From an uncultured Bacteroidales bacterium (GTDB lineage: Bacteria > Bacteroidota > Bacteroidia > Bacteroidales > UBA932), in the NCBI GenBank assembly GCA_900320185.1, contig ONRD01000003.1, positions 97,916 through 161,915 of the forward strand: a DNA stretch of 64,000 bases. Reading direction: 5' to 3'. A program made the translations under genes and the position numbers. Below the pieces are notes generated by a model. The model ran no database searches. It saw nothing but the letters and a program-made list of their open reading frames with translations, and was not told where the DNA came from. Of the stretch, positions 35,597-45,948 are shown piece after piece. Positions within the stretch are counted from its first letter, which is position 1. Each line of letters opens with the position of its first letter.

Positions 35597-35616
35597 TCCA
35601 CGGCACTACAGAATTG

Positions 35617-35649
35617 AAAGAGGATGACCTCCAACGGGTCATCCTCTTT
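35617..35649 (+). terminator. secDF terminator
   Basis: A perfect 13-bp stem, AAAGAGGATGACC with GGTCATCCTCTTT, with a 7-nt loop, ends in a short T-run. It starts 20 nt after the secDF stop. Confidence 0.88.
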
Positions 35650-35728
35650 TATGTTGTGGGCCTTTTGTTTATGGTAGAGGCGGAAGGGAGATACCCTCCC
35701 GGAGGGCTTCGTTCCGCTACGCTCCCTG

Positions 35729-37348
35729 CTAGAACAGGACCCTTCGGGAATAGCCCTCCGTGAGTACGGCGGGATCCATCATGTGACCTACGGCCTTGAA
35801 AGCGGCGATGCCCCTTTCCTGGCTCCCGGTCACGGTGCATTGCATCAAGGGACCGAAGAAATAGCGCTTGCGGCCGTTCCACTCATCTATCTTCCTCTTG
35901 GTAACGAAGGAGACCTTCACCACGTCTCCGGAAGCGAAAGTCTTGCAGATGGCCAGGAAGCCGTCCTCCTGCACGGTTTCGGTCTCAGTGTCGTTGACCG
36001 TCACCTTCCAGCCTTCAGCCCAGGGAAGCTCTGGAACAAGGATCCTGTCCACGCCGGCGGAGTTGTCCTCGAAAGTGAAGACCACCAGCGACCTGTCCGG
36101 ATAGCTGGTCCTTTCCCTGACGGTAAGTCCGGGTGCATTAAGGATGCCGGAGAAGAAGAAAGGTACGTACAGTGAGGATCCCTTCCTGGCCCAGGCGGAT
36201 TCCGCGACCCTGGGAAGACCCTCCCCGCCGCGCATCGTGCAGCACCATGTTGCTTCGGGGATGATTACCTTCAGGAAGGGATCTTCAGGCGACGGGCAGT
36301 TGTCGCATCCGAAACCACCGTTGTCACGTTGTCCGTTGGAAAGGGCGTTGTAGTAGATCAGCTCCGCCATGTCGCGGTAGTGCGGGTCCATGGTCGCCTT
36401 CCACAGTTCGAATGCTACGATGTACGAGTCCACGACCGCGCAGGGCTCCGTCCATGAATCTTTGCGGCCGAACCAGTTGTAGTTGGCATAGGTGCAGGTC
36501 ATGCCTTCGTTCTCGTAGACTGCCCAACGGTCTGCGGCGGCCTTGAGCCATCTTTCCTCTCCGGTCAGGGAATAGTACTTAAGCATTCCGCGGAGGGCGG
36601 ACAGGGTGGCATGTGTCTGCATCTGTATGCCGACAAGGTCTATCTCCAGGAACCTTTCCATCATCTCCTCGATCACGGGGCGCAGCTTCTTGTCTCCAAG
36701 CACTTCGTAGGCGTCCACCAGTCCGGCCATCCCGATGAAGAGGCATCCCACGTCGGTGGAGAGGATCCATCCGGAAGTGGATGAATTAATTGCTCCGCTG
36801 GCCTCGCCTCCCTCGTTGGAGTGGAGGGCGGGATCGATCGGATAGGATCCATACTTGCCGGCGCCGGGGAGGAAGAGATTGTCCACGATGGTCCTGATCA
36901 GCGGAACCATGCTCTCGTCCCCCTTCCACTTGTAGTATTCGCAAAGGCCCCTGAGGAGCCAGCCATGGCCGGAGAGCTGCTGCTCGTTGATCTCCGGGGA
37001 GAAATCGTCACCGAGGTAGCCTTTTTCGTTGAGGCTGCCCGGAAGCCTCCTGAGGATTTCCGGCAGGAAGGCGGGCTCTTCGTGGAGTGCGCGGGAGGAA
37101 AGGGTGGTACCAAGGATGATGCGTCCAACATAATCTCCCGGCCAGTCTTTGCTGTCGGCTATCGCCATGTCGGGCTGGTAGATCGTGTCTTCCAGCCTGT
37201 GCTTGTTCCTGGAGAGACGCTCATGCAGAGGGGCTCCGGCCGAGATGGAGATGTTCTCCAAAGGGAAGGTCTGTGGGACTTCCTCCGTCTGTGCGGTACA
37301 GGCCGCCACTATGGCAGCGGCCATTCCTAAGAAGATTCTTGCTCTCAT
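35729..37348 (-). CDS. GH127/DUF1680-like glycosidase lipoprotein
   Basis: A 539-residue predicted lipoprotein (lipobox VAAC, Cys17). It is an (alpha/alpha)6 barrel related to GH127/GH146 beta-L-arabinofuranosidases, whose active site uses zinc-bound cysteines. Family-like cysteine motifs are visible: GFGCDNCPSP (about 350) and WCCTMRGGEGL (about 372). A C-terminal beta-sandwich follows. It would remove sugars from plant or host glycans in the periplasm or at the surface; the exact linkage is not certain. It lies downstream of the RND operon, separated by 91 nt. Confidence 0.82.
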   Translation of the reverse strand: MRARIFLGMAAAIVAACTAQTEEVPQTFPLENISISAGAPLHERLSRNKHRLEDTIYQPDMAIADSKDWPGDYVGRIILGTTLSSRALHEEPAFLPEILRRLPGSLNEKGYLGDDFSPEINEQQLSGHGWLLRGLCEYYKWKGDESMVPLIRTIVDNLFLPGAGKYGSYPIDPALHSNEGGEASGAINSSTSGWILSTDVGCLFIGMAGLVDAYEVLGDKKLRPVIEEMMERFLEIDLVGIQMQTHATLSALRGMLKYYSLTGEERWLKAAADRWAVYENEGMTCTYANYNWFGRKDSWTEPCAVVDSYIVAFELWKATMDPHYRDMAELIYYNALSNGQRDNGGFGCDNCPSPEDPFLKVIIPEATWCCTMRGGEGLPRVAESAWARKGSSLYVPFFFSGILNAPGLTVRERTSYPDRSLVVFTFEDNSAGVDRILVPELPWAEGWKVTVNDTETETVQEDGFLAICKTFASGDVVKVSFVTKRKIDEWNGRKRYFFGPLMQCTVTGSQERGIAAFKAVGHMMDPAVLTEGYSRRVLF

Positions 37349-37439
37349 ATATTCAGAAGGTTATGTGCAGTTTGTTTCCAATTTGTCTTGTCTTGTTTGC
37401 GGCCGGGACGCTGTCCTGCCGCCTCGGAGTCCGGGCCGT

Positions 37440-38747
37440 TCATTCTCCAGATCCCCCTCCAAGAGCCTGGTAGAGCGCGACCCATGCGTCGGCAAGGGCG
37501 AGCTTGTCGTTTACCAGGGTGAGTTCGGAGTCGAGGAGCGACTGCTGGGCGGTAAGCACTTCCAGATAGTTGGTCGTGGAATAGTGCATCATCAGCTCGA
37601 TCTTTTCGACGGCGTCGGAGAGGGTCCGGCACTGCAGGGAGTCGGTCTCTATCCTCTCTTGCGCGGAATAGTACTCCGCGAGCGCGTCGTTCACTTCCGT
37701 ACCGGCCTCTATGAGGGTCTGCCTGAACTGCAGCCGTGCCTCTTCCTGCCTTGCCCGGGCTGCCTTGAGTCCGGCTTTGAATATTCCCCTGTTCAGCAGC
37801 GGGGCTGCGAGCGAACCGATGGCGGACCATGCCAGGTCGGAAGCGGAGGCGGAAAGCCATTCGGAGGACCCTCTCAGGGTGATGTCGGGATAGAAGGCGG
37901 CCTTTGCGGCGGCAGTGTTGTAGAATGCCGTGGCAAGGGCGCTTTCAGCCCTTCTTACATCCGGGCGTGCCGCGAGGGCGCCGAGGGGAACTCCTTCAGC
38001 CATGCTTTCCGGGAACGAGCATCCGTCCATGCTTCCTCTCCTTATCTCAAGGTCCGGCTTGCCGGCAAGGGCCCTGAGGGCGTTCTCGGCCGTCGTGATG
38101 TTCTTGCGCAGCCTCATCGATGAGGATTCCAGGTTCATCTTCCTTGCCTTCGCCTGGAGGATGGCGACATCGTTGGTCTTCCCTGCCATCTTGAGGGCTT
38201 CCAGCACGGAGATGGTCTTGTCCCAGTTCTCAAGGGTGCTCGTGCTGATCCTAAGCTGGCTGTCCAGAGCCAGGAGATTGTAGTAGGAAGAAGCGACCGA
38301 AGCTATAAGCGCGCAGCGTACGGCCTGTGAATATGCAGCCTGTCCTTCCAGTGACGACAGGGCTGCAAGGTTGGCGTTGCGCAGCTTCCCGAAAATATCC
38401 GCCTGCCAGGAGGCGTTCAGGGACGCCCTTGCACTCCGCTCCACGATGTCCCCGGTGGCGGAAGCGTCCAGGGAGGGGAGGAAAGCCATCCTGGTGCGGT
38501 AGAGGTCGGCCCTGGCCTCTTCGACCTTGAGCATCGCTACGGCGAGGTCTGTCGAATTCGCGAGAGCAGTGTCGATAAGGTCTTTCAGGAAAGGATCCTG
38601 GAACCGTTCCTGCCATGGCACGGTCCGGACGGGGGTTCCGTCTCCCAGTTCCAGGTCGAGGGCGGGGCGTTCGTACCTTCCGTAAATCCCGCAGGAAGAG
38701 AGCGCCAGCACCGCCGCGACGGTCAGTAAAGTCGTCAATGCTTTCAT
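37440..38747 (-). CDS. TolC/OprM-type outer-membrane efflux lipoprotein
   Basis: A 435-residue outer-membrane factor with a lipobox (LALSSC). It has the two duplicated coiled-coil/beta-strand repeats of the NodT/OprM family (ALANSTDLAVAMLKVEEARADLY and the mirrored repeat near residue 330). It forms the exit duct of the tripartite RND pump. The ATG overlaps the RND gene stop by 4 nt, so the pump is one translational unit of adaptor, permease and duct. Confidence 0.92.
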   Translation of the reverse strand: MKALTTLLTVAAVLALSSCGIYGRYERPALDLELGDGTPVRTVPWQERFQDPFLKDLIDTALANSTDLAVAMLKVEEARADLYRTRMAFLPSLDASATGDIVERSARASLNASWQADIFGKLRNANLAALSSLEGQAAYSQAVRCALIASVASSYYNLLALDSQLRISTSTLENWDKTISVLEALKMAGKTNDVAILQAKARKMNLESSSMRLRKNITTAENALRALAGKPDLEIRRGSMDGCSFPESMAEGVPLGALAARPDVRRAESALATAFYNTAAAKAAFYPDITLRGSSEWLSASASDLAWSAIGSLAAPLLNRGIFKAGLKAARARQEEARLQFRQTLIEAGTEVNDALAEYYSAQERIETDSLQCRTLSDAVEKIELMMHYSTTNYLEVLTAQQSLLDSELTLVNDKLALADAWVALYQALGGGSGE

Positions 38748-41700
38748 TCTGTATCCTCCTTCTTTTCTCTCCAGTGGGGGAACATCTTTTCGTGCAGGTA
38801 AAGGAACACTATGGAAAAGACCGGGGTGAAAACCAGCAGGGCTATCGTCCCGACGAGCATTCCTCCGGCCGCGCCGACGCCTACCGCCCTGTCCCCGTTG
38901 GCGCCCGCGCCCGAAGCGAAGACCAGGGGCAGCAGTCCGATGATCATCGTGAGCGAGGTCATGAGTATGGGGCGGAGCCTGTCCTTGGCGGCCGACATGC
39001 CGGCCTGAGTGATGCTCATGCCGCTTCTGCGGGCCTGGGTTGCATATTCAGTCAGGAGGACGGCCGTCTTGGCCAGCAGGCCGATCAGCATGATCAGCCC
39101 TATCTGGAGGTAGATGTTGTTGTCGATGCCCCACATCTTGGCGAACAGGAAGCTGCCGGCGAGTCCGAACGGGACGGAAAGGATGATTGCGAGAGGCACG
39201 GTCACGCTCTCGTAGAGTGCGCACAGGATGAGGAAGATGAACAGCAGGCAGATCGCGAACACGATGATGGTCGTGTTGCCGCTGTCGGCCTCCTCCCTGG
39301 ACATCCCTCCGAACTCGAATCCGTAGCCTTCTGGCAGGGAAGTGCGGGAAGTCTGCCTGATGGCATCGATCGCTTCACCGGAGCTGTGTCCGTTGCCGCT
39401 TTCTCCGTAGACCGCAATCGAAGGGAAGAGGTTGAACCGGGACAGCGACTCTGAACCGTACACCCTCGTCAGGTGGATGTACTGGCTTACCGGGGACATC
39501 TCTCCCGTGGTGCTCCTGACGTAGATGTTGTTGAACGCCTCAGGGCTCGCCCTGAATTCAGGGGAAGCCTGGATCATGACGCGGTAGATCTTGGTGAACC
39601 GGTTGATGTTGGAGGCATAGACCCCTCCGACATAGCCTGCCAGGACGCTCAGGACGGACTTAGGTGAGACTCCGTTGCGCTTGCACAGGACGGCGTCCAC
39701 ATCCACCACGAACTGAGGGTATTTCGTGTCGAAGCTGGTGTAGGCCCTGGAGATCTCCTCCCTCTTGTTGAGGTCGTCGATAAAGCTCCTGGTGTATCTC
39801 AGCAGGTCTTCTATGGTGCCGCCCTTCTTGTCCTGTACGTACAGTTCGAAGCCGGATCCCGAGCCGTAACCGGCAATCATGGGCCTGGTGGAAAGCCTGA
39901 TCAGGGCCGCCGAGATGTGCGAGGTCCTGCGGTAGATCTCCGCCATGACCGCCTTCTCCGAATCTTCCTTCTTCGTCCTCTCATCCCAGTTTTTCAGCCT
40001 GAGGTTGAAAGAGGCTGCGGCTGTGGTGGTGGTCCTCCTGGCGTCGGAGCCGGTGGTCCGGGAGTAAAGCTCGACCTGGGGGATGTCCTTGATGATCTCC
40101 TCCACTTCGGAAGTGATCCGGCTTGTCTCTTCCAGGTTCGTCCCCGGTGCGGCCTGGACGTTCACCGTGATGCTCCCGAGGTCCTCCTGCGGCACGAGGC
40201 TGGTACTCGTCGTGGCCAGCAGCGTCCCGAGTGTGGCGACAGCCGCCGCGAGCAGTACCCAGCTTATCCACTTCCTGTGGAAGAGTCTCAGTTCAAACCA
40301 TGAATATGCGTCCTTGAACCTCTCGAACACCCTGTTCCATGAATAGTGGAACCGGTCGGAGAACGACATGTCCCTCCCGTCTTCCGGCTTGCTCCTTGGC
40401 TTCAGCATTATGGCGCAGAGTGCCGGACTGAGCGTGAGGGAATTGATGCAGGAGATCCCGACGGCCGCCGCCATCGTGAGACCGAACTGGGTGTAGAAGA
40501 TGCCGGTGGTCCCTCCCATGAAGCAGACCGGGATGAACACGGCCATGAACACGAGGGTGTTGGTTACGATCGCCGAGGTAAGCCCCTTCATCGCATCGAC
40601 CGTGGCCCTGTAAGGAGAGGTGTACCGGTCGTCGAACTTGGCCTGTACGGCCTCGACGACGACGATGGAGTCGTCCACGACGGTACCGATCACAAGGACC
40701 AGGGCGAACAGTGTCAGCAGGTTCAGGCTGAATCCGGCCGCGTAGATGAAGGCGAAGGTTCCGATCAGGGAGACGATTATCGAAATCGTAGGGATCAGGG
40801 TAGCCTTCAGGTCGTGGAGGAAGAAGTAGACTACCAGGATGACGAGCAGGATCGCGATGAGAAGGGTCTTGACGACCTCCTTTATCGAAGCGTCGAGGAA
40901 GTCCTTGATGCTCATGACGGTCACCAGCTTCATCCCTTTCGGGAGATCTTTCTCGAATTCCTTGAACTCTTTCTGTACGGCCTTGATGACTTCGTTGGCG
41001 TTGGAGCCGGAAGTCTGTACGATCATGCAGTTGCAGGAAGGGTGACCGTTCACTTCGTTGAAGAAGTTGTACTGCTGGGCCCCGAGTTCGATGCGGGCCA
41101 CGTCCCCCAGGCGAAGCAGGCGTCCGTCCGGAAGGGACTTGACGACCATGTTCTCGAAGTCCTCTTCTTTCTCGTAGCGGCCGCGGTACTTGAGGGTATA
41201 GACGAACACGTTGTCGGTCTCGAGCCCGAGCTTCCCGGTCGCGGCTTCGATGTTCTGCTCGGCCAGCACCGCCGAGATGTCCTCGGGTACCAGGGAGTAC
41301 ATGGCCATCTTTCCGGGATCCAGCCAGATCCTCATCGAATACCTCGCTCCGAAGATGTTCACTTCCCCGACTCCGGGGATCCTGCTCAGCCTCGGCTCGA
41401 GGTTGATCTGCATGTAGTTGGTCAGGAAGTTGGCGGCGAACGAATCGTCCGGGCTGTACAGCGAGACGAACATCAGGGTACCTGTCTGCATCTTCCTGAC
41501 AGTGACGCCGCTCTGGACCACTTCGGCGGGCAGCAGCCGCTGTGCTTCGCCGACGCGGTTCTGCACGTTGACCACCGACATGTCGGGGTCGGTGCCTTGC
41601 TTGAAGAATATCCTTATGGAGGCACCTCCGGCATTGGTGGCGCTGGAGGTCATGTAGGTCATGTTCTCCACACCGTTGATGGACTCCTCCAGCGGGACGA

Positions 41701-41887
41701 CGACGCTCTTCATGACGGTCTCCGCGCTTGCGCCGGAGTAGTTGGCCATGACGGTGACCGTCGGCGGAGCTATGTCCGGGTACTGCTCAAGAGGCAGCTG
41801 GCCGAGGGCGATCAGGCCGATGATCAGGATGGCCACGGAGATCACGCCCGAGAGGATCGGACGGTCTATGAAAGTCTTTACGTTCAT
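38744..41887 (-). CDS. RND efflux permease, AcrB/HAE1 family
   Basis: A 1047-residue inner-membrane proton antiporter with twelve helices and two large periplasmic loops. The TM4 proton-relay motif LVLVIGTVVDDSIVVVEA (about 400) holds the paired Asp residues. Signature sequences FMGGTTGIFYTQFGLTMA and LIGLLAKTAVLLTEYA are clear. It probably exports amphiphilic drugs or bile-type compounds with the flanking adaptor and TolC proteins. Length is normal, and it overlaps by 4 nt at both ends with its partners. Confidence 0.96.
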   Translation of the reverse strand: MNVKTFIDRPILSGVISVAILIIGLIALGQLPLEQYPDIAPPTVTVMANYSGASAETVMKSVVVPLEESINGVENMTYMTSSATNAGGASIRIFFKQGTDPDMSVVNVQNRVGEAQRLLPAEVVQSGVTVRKMQTGTLMFVSLYSPDDSFAANFLTNYMQINLEPRLSRIPGVGEVNIFGARYSMRIWLDPGKMAMYSLVPEDISAVLAEQNIEAATGKLGLETDNVFVYTLKYRGRYEKEEDFENMVVKSLPDGRLLRLGDVARIELGAQQYNFFNEVNGHPSCNCMIVQTSGSNANEVIKAVQKEFKEFEKDLPKGMKLVTVMSIKDFLDASIKEVVKTLLIAILLVILVVYFFLHDLKATLIPTISIIVSLIGTFAFIYAAGFSLNLLTLFALVLVIGTVVDDSIVVVEAVQAKFDDRYTSPYRATVDAMKGLTSAIVTNTLVFMAVFIPVCFMGGTTGIFYTQFGLTMAAAVGISCINSLTLSPALCAIMLKPRSKPEDGRDMSFSDRFHYSWNRVFERFKDAYSWFELRLFHRKWISWVLLAAAVATLGTLLATTSTSLVPQEDLGSITVNVQAAPGTNLEETSRITSEVEEIIKDIPQVELYSRTTGSDARRTTTTAAASFNLRLKNWDERTKKEDSEKAVMAEIYRRTSHISAALIRLSTRPMIAGYGSGSGFELYVQDKKGGTIEDLLRYTRSFIDDLNKREEISRAYTSFDTKYPQFVVDVDAVLCKRNGVSPKSVLSVLAGYVGGVYASNINRFTKIYRVMIQASPEFRASPEAFNNIYVRSTTGEMSPVSQYIHLTRVYGSESLSRFNLFPSIAVYGESGNGHSSGEAIDAIRQTSRTSLPEGYGFEFGGMSREEADSGNTTIIVFAICLLFIFLILCALYESVTVPLAIILSVPFGLAGSFLFAKMWGIDNNIYLQIGLIMLIGLLAKTAVLLTEYATQARRSGMSITQAGMSAAKDRLRPILMTSLTMIIGLLPLVFASGAGANGDRAVGVGAAGGMLVGTIALLVFTPVFSIVFLYLHEKMFPHWREKKEDTE

Positions 41888-42981
41888 TCTCCGGCAGCTT
41901 TGATCTCGGTTCCTTCCCTGACCAGTCCGGCACCTTCGGCAATGATCACATCGCCTTCTTCAAGTCCGCTCTCGACCACATAGTCCGAGCCGTTGTTCAG
42001 GCGGAATACCTTCACTGGGGCCGACACGGCCTTCCCGTCCTCCACCTTGAACACGAAAACCCTTTCCTGGATTTCATAGGTGGCTGTCTGGGGTATCACG
42101 ATGCAGTCTTCCCTTACCGTGGGGATGACTACCGTGGCGGTGCCGCCGCTCCTGAGGAGACGGTCCGGGTTGGGATAGCACGCCCGCATCCTTACCGAAC
42201 CGGTGGCCGCATCGACTATTCCGCTGACGGCATCTATCCTTCCCTTTTCAGGGTAACGCTCCCCGTCGCTCACAAGCAGTTCCACATCCGGCATTTCCTT
42301 GAGGAAGCGCTCCTGTGAACCATGCTGGCGGATGAGGGACAGGGTCTGGTTCTCGCTCATGGAGAAATATGCGTAGATGCGGCTGTCGTCTGAGACGGTC
42401 ACCAGCGGCTGGGTGATCGCGCTGCTGACCAGGGCGCCGACACGGTAGGGGATCATGCCCGCGACGCCGTCCACCGGGCTTCTGACAACGGTGTAGGACA
42501 GGTTGTTCCTGGCGGTCTTGACCTGGGCTTGAGCCTGTGCGAGGGCGGCTTCTGCGGAAGCGAGTGCGTTCTTCGACGTCTGCAGCTCGAAAGCCGAGAT
42601 TACGTCGCGGTCGAAAAGGACCTGGTTGCTCTCGGCCGTCAGCTTGGCCGTGGAGAGCTGTGACTTTGCGCTTTCTTCATTGGCCTGCGCCACCTGCAAG
42701 GCTGCCTGGTAGGGAATCTGGTCCAGGATGAAAAGGGTCTGTCCCTTGTGGACGAGGTCGCCTTCGTTGAAGCAGATCTTGGTGATGGTTCCGCTCACCT
42801 GGGGACGGATCTCCACCATCTGCTGTCCCTCCAGCGAAGCGGCGTAATTGGATTCAAGCACCTGGTCCGACAGCGAGACGGTCAAGGTCTTGTAGGCAAC
42901 GGCCTGCTGCTGCTCCCCCTGGCGGCCTGAACAGCCGCAAAGGAGGAGCACCAGGCATAAGGCCAAGCATGTTCTTTTCAT
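41884..42981 (-). CDS. RND periplasmic adaptor, AcrA/MexA family
   Basis: A 365-residue periplasmic lipoprotein (lipobox LLCGC near residue 16). The first lipoyl half reads VEIRPQVSGTITKICFNEGDLVHKGQTLF, an alpha-helical hairpin follows at about 85-140, then the second lipoyl half (VRSPVDGVAGMI) and beta-barrel and membrane-proximal domains. It is the first gene of the efflux operon. No adjacent TetR or AraC regulator is present, so control of the pump is not visible here. Confidence 0.94.
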   Translation of the reverse strand: MKRTCLALCLVLLLCGCSGRQGEQQQAVAYKTLTVSLSDQVLESNYAASLEGQQMVEIRPQVSGTITKICFNEGDLVHKGQTLFILDQIPYQAALQVAQANEESAKSQLSTAKLTAESNQVLFDRDVISAFELQTSKNALASAEAALAQAQAQVKTARNNLSYTVVRSPVDGVAGMIPYRVGALVSSAITQPLVTVSDDSRIYAYFSMSENQTLSLIRQHGSQERFLKEMPDVELLVSDGERYPEKGRIDAVSGIVDAATGSVRMRACYPNPDRLLRSGGTATVVIPTVREDCIVIPQTATYEIQERVFVFKVEDGKAVSAPVKVFRLNNGSDYVVESGLEEGDVIIAEGAGLVREGTEIKAAGE

Positions 42982-43027
42982 GTTAGATTCTGTAAAGTTC
43001 GTTCTTGTGAGGATATCGCGCTCCTGC

Positions 43028-44440
43028 CTACTTCAGCAATTCGTGCGAGGCCGTCATGGCCTTGGGATCCAGCGCCTCGTCCAGCTTGTCCTTGGACATG
43101 TAGCCGTGCTCGAGCACCAGGTCGTAGACGCTGCGTCCGGTTTCGAGGGCTTCCTTGGCAACCTTCGTGCTGGTCTTGTAGCCGATGTAGGGATTCAGGG
43201 CAGTGACGATGCCGATGGAATTCTTCACCATCTCGTAGCAGTGCGCGGCGTTGACGGTGATTCCCTCGATGCACTTCGTACGGAGGGTCTCGATGACGTT
43301 GCACAGCCATGTCACGCTCTCCAGGACCGACTCGGCTATGACCGGCTCCATCACATTGAGCTGGAGCTGTCCGGCCTCTGCCGCGAAGGCGACAGTAGTG
43401 TCGTTTCCGATGACCTTGAAGCACACCTGGTTGGTTACCTCGGGGATGACGGGATTGACCTTGCCGGGCATGATTGAAGAACCGGGAGCCATCGGGGGAA
43501 GGTTGATTTCATTGAGGCCGCAGCGAGGTCCGGAGGCCATGAGGCGCAGGTCGTTGCAGATCTTGGAAAGCTTGATGGCGAGGCGCTTCAGGGCTGCGGA
43601 ATAGCTCACGTAGGCTCCTGTGTCGGGGGTTGCCTCCACAAGGTCGGGGGCCTTCAGGAAGTCGTCTCCGCTGAACTCGGACAAGAGGCTCGTGCAAAGC
43701 TCGGCAAAGCCCGGTACGGCGTTGAGGCCGGTTCCGATGGCGGTTCCTCCCATGTTGATCTCCTTCAGGAGGACGGCATTGCGGTTGAGGTTGGCGATCT
43801 CTTCCTCAAGGTTGTTGGCAAAGGCGTTGAATTCCTGGCCTGATGTCATAGGGACGGCATCCTGGAGCTGGGTGCGGCCCATCTTGATGACATCCTTGAA
43901 CTCTTCTCCCTTTGCCCGGAAGGAAGCTATAAGTTTCTGCAGGTTGCAGACCAGCTTCTTGTTCATCCGGACGAAGGTGTAGCGGAATGCGGTAGGATAG
44001 GCATCGTTGGTGGACTGGGCGCAGTTCACATGGTCGTTTGGGGAGCAGAACTGGTACTCTCCCTTGTTGTGGCCCATGAGTTCCAGGGCGCGGTTGGCGA
44101 TGACCTCGTTGGCGTTCATGTTGACGGAGGTTCCTGCCCCGCCCTGCATCATGTCGACAGGGAACTGGTCGTGGAGTTTCCCGTCCACTATTTCCTTGCA
44201 GGCTGCGACGATGGCGTCGGCGATCTTGCGGTCCAGGACACCCAGGCGGGCGTTTGCCTCGGCGGCGGCCATCTTGACGTATGCCATTGCGATGACATAT
44301 TCAGGGTAGTCGCACATCCTTGTGTTGGAAATCCTGTAATTGTTCAGAGCCCTTTGGGTCTGGACGCCGTAGTAGGCGTCAGCGGGGACCTGGAGTTCAC
44401 CCAGGAGGTCGCTTTCGACGCGGTATTTGATGTCAGACAT
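43028..44440 (-). CDS. aspA: Aspartate ammonia-lyase
   Basis: A 470-residue cytosolic lyase of the fumarase/aspartase superfamily that converts L-aspartate to fumarate and ammonia. The family loop [11 protein letters not shown] is at about residue 320, with the catalytic serine. TGLNAVPGF and the N-terminal [19 protein letters not shown] are typical of aspartase rather than fumarase C. In Bacteroidales it feeds fumarate to anaerobic respiration. It lies 46 nt upstream of the efflux operon in the same direction and has its own promoter box. Confidence 0.95.
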   Translation of the reverse strand: MSDIKYRVESDLLGELQVPADAYYGVQTQRALNNYRISNTRMCDYPEYVIAMAYVKMAAAEANARLGVLDRKIADAIVAACKEIVDGKLHDQFPVDMMQGGAGTSVNMNANEVIANRALELMGHNKGEYQFCSPNDHVNCAQSTNDAYPTAFRYTFVRMNKKLVCNLQKLIASFRAKGEEFKDVIKMGRTQLQDAVPMTSGQEFNAFANNLEEEIANLNRNAVLLKEINMGGTAIGTGLNAVPGFAELCTSLLSEFSGDDFLKAPDLVEATPDTGAYVSYSAALKRLAIKLSKICNDLRLMASGPRCGLNEINLPPMAPGSSIMPGKVNPVIPEVTNQVCFKVIGNDTTVAFAAEAGQLQLNVMEPVIAESVLESVTWLCNVIETLRTKCIEGITVNAAHCYEMVKNSIGIVTALNPYIGYKTSTKVAKEALETGRSVYDLVLEHGYMSKDKLDEALDPKAMTASHELLK

Positions 44441-44483
44441 TGTGATATTGATTAATTAATTCAGTGTGTTTCCTGTAAACATG

Positions 44484-44491
44484 CAAAGTTA
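44484..44491 (-). promoter_or_regulatory. -7 box of aspA
   Basis: TAACTTTG on the minus strand matches TAnnTTTG, 43 nt upstream of the aspA ATG. A TTTTGAC lies upstream at a shorter distance than the usual -33. Confidence 0.6.
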
Positions 44492-44579
44492 CGAATTTTT
44501 ATCGTCAAAATCCGACACTGGCCGGCCTCTTGGATTCCCGCATTTTTTGCGATTGGGCGTAGGCTTGCAGGCCAGTCCA

Positions 44580-44608
44580 TTGCAGTTCGGTTTTTTTTCG
44601 GTAAATTG
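44580..44608 (+). promoter_or_regulatory. Promoter of the fucose-isomerase-like gene
   Basis: TTG at 44580-44582, a 19-nt spacer containing eight T, then TAAATTG at 44602-44608. Spacing is canonical and the -7 box is near-consensus. The ATG follows 25 nt later, at 44634. Confidence 0.55.
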
Positions 44609-44633
44609 ACACCTCCAAACCGAATCTTGACAC

Positions 44634-45839
44634 ATGGTATCCATTTACACCCTTGCATCCGCACTGCACGACGCGAAGGCGGTCGATGCGGCAGCCCGCT
44701 CGTTCCTTGACAGCCTTGGGATTGAATATTCCCTCAAAGGGGACGACTTTTCCGATTATGGGTCGGAGCTGTCCCTCATCTGCATATTGACTGGGGGCAC
44801 GGAGGGCTTGTTCAAGGAGGTCCTTCCGGTGATAAAGGGCCTTTCCCGCCAGCGGATATTCCTTCTGGCCTCCGGCAGGAGCAATTCCCTGGCCGCCTCT
44901 ATGGAGATAATGTCGTATCTCAGGCAGCACGGCCTGCGGGGAGAGATACTCCATGGCAGCCCTGCGTACATCCGTACCCGGATAGAATCGGTTGCGAAAG
45001 TGGAGGATGCCAGAAGGTCGCTTGAATTCACCACCGTCGGCGTGATAGGCGCTCCTTCCGACTGGCTGATCGCCAGCCATGCCGATCCGGAAGCGGTCTA
45101 CGACCGGCTTGGGGTGAATGTCGAGTCCATCCCCATGGAAGAACTGATGGATGAATATTCATCCTTGGAAGACGTGGGAGACAGGGCTCTTGAGGGTCTT
45201 CCGGACCCGTGCGGCGAGATTCCGTCAGTGGTACGGGCTTCGCTCCCCGGAGCGGACAGGATCTACCGCGCCTTGCGGAACCTGGCGGCGAAGAGAGGCC
45301 TTTCCGGCCTGACGGTCAGGTGCTTCGACCTTCTTACCTCGGTCCATAACACCGGCTGTCTTGCCCTTGCCAGGCTCAACTCCGAAGGAATCGCGGCAGG
45401 TTGCGAAGGTGACATACCGGCGCTCCTTTCGATGCTGGTCGGGAAATCGGTCTCCGGCGTGAGCGGTTTCCAGGCCAACCCTTCCTGCATGGACCTGGAA
45501 AGCGGGGAATTTGTCTTCTCCCACTGTACCGTACCTCTTGACATGGTGTCTTCGTTCAGCCTGGACACGCATTTCGAGTCCGGGATAGGCGTGGGAATAC
45601 ATGGAGAGCTCCCGCTGGGGCCGGCGACGGTCTTCAAGGTTTCCGGAGACCTTTCCAGGCACTTTGCCTGTGAAGGGGAATTGCTGCGCAACGAGTACAG
45701 CCGCGATCTCTGCAGGACCCAGGTTGTCCTTAGGCTCCCTGACCAGGCTTTCAGGTATTTCCTTACGGACCCCATAGGCAACCACCATGTAATATTCCCC
45801 GGGCATTGCGCGGCTGCGCTGGAGGAACTTCTGAAATGA
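44634..45839 (+). CDS. L-fucose/L-arabinose isomerase-like protein
   Basis: A 401-residue cytosolic protein resembling the fucose/arabinose isomerase superfamily. The C-terminal half carries the family block VRCFDLLTSVHNTGCLALARLNSEGIAAGCEGDI read in two parts around residue 228-262, where Glu and Asp residues help bind the metal. It is shorter than FucI (about 590 aa), as are the uncharacterised fucose-isomerase-like proteins of Bacteroidales. The ketose substrate is unknown. A thioesterase gene follows 109 nt downstream with no evident terminator between them. Confidence 0.7.
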   Translation: MVSIYTLASALHDAKAVDAAARSFLDSLGIEYSLKGDDFSDYGSELSLICILTGGTEGLFKEVLPVIKGLSRQRIFLLASGRSNSLAASMEIMSYLRQHGLRGEILHGSPAYIRTRIESVAKVEDARRSLEFTTVGVIGAPSDWLIASHADPEAVYDRLGVNVESIPMEELMDEYSSLEDVGDRALEGLPDPCGEIPSVVRASLPGADRIYRALRNLAAKRGLSGLTVRCFDLLTSVHNTGCLALARLNSEGIAAGCEGDIPALLSMLVGKSVSGVSGFQANPSCMDLESGEFVFSHCTVPLDMVSSFSLDTHFESGIGVGIHGELPLGPATVFKVSGDLSRHFACEGELLRNEYSRDLCRTQVVLRLPDQAFRYFLTDPIGNHHVIFPGHCAAALEELLK

Positions 45840-45948
45840 CGCCTGCCGGGAAACAGCGGATGGAGAGGCTTCGCGGCGGTTCACCTACCGATGCGACCAT
45901 CCCAACGCATGGGACGCGGACGGAATAAATATTAAACGGTAAAGGAAT

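Noticed and set aside
40346-41983. A 545-codon open frame antisense to the RND permease
   Set aside because: Asp/Glu/His-rich shadow sequence with no family, fully inside an unmistakable efflux gene.
44461-44664. A 67-codon frame in the aspA-isomerase gap
   Set aside because: It overlaps both divergent promoters and has no coding features.
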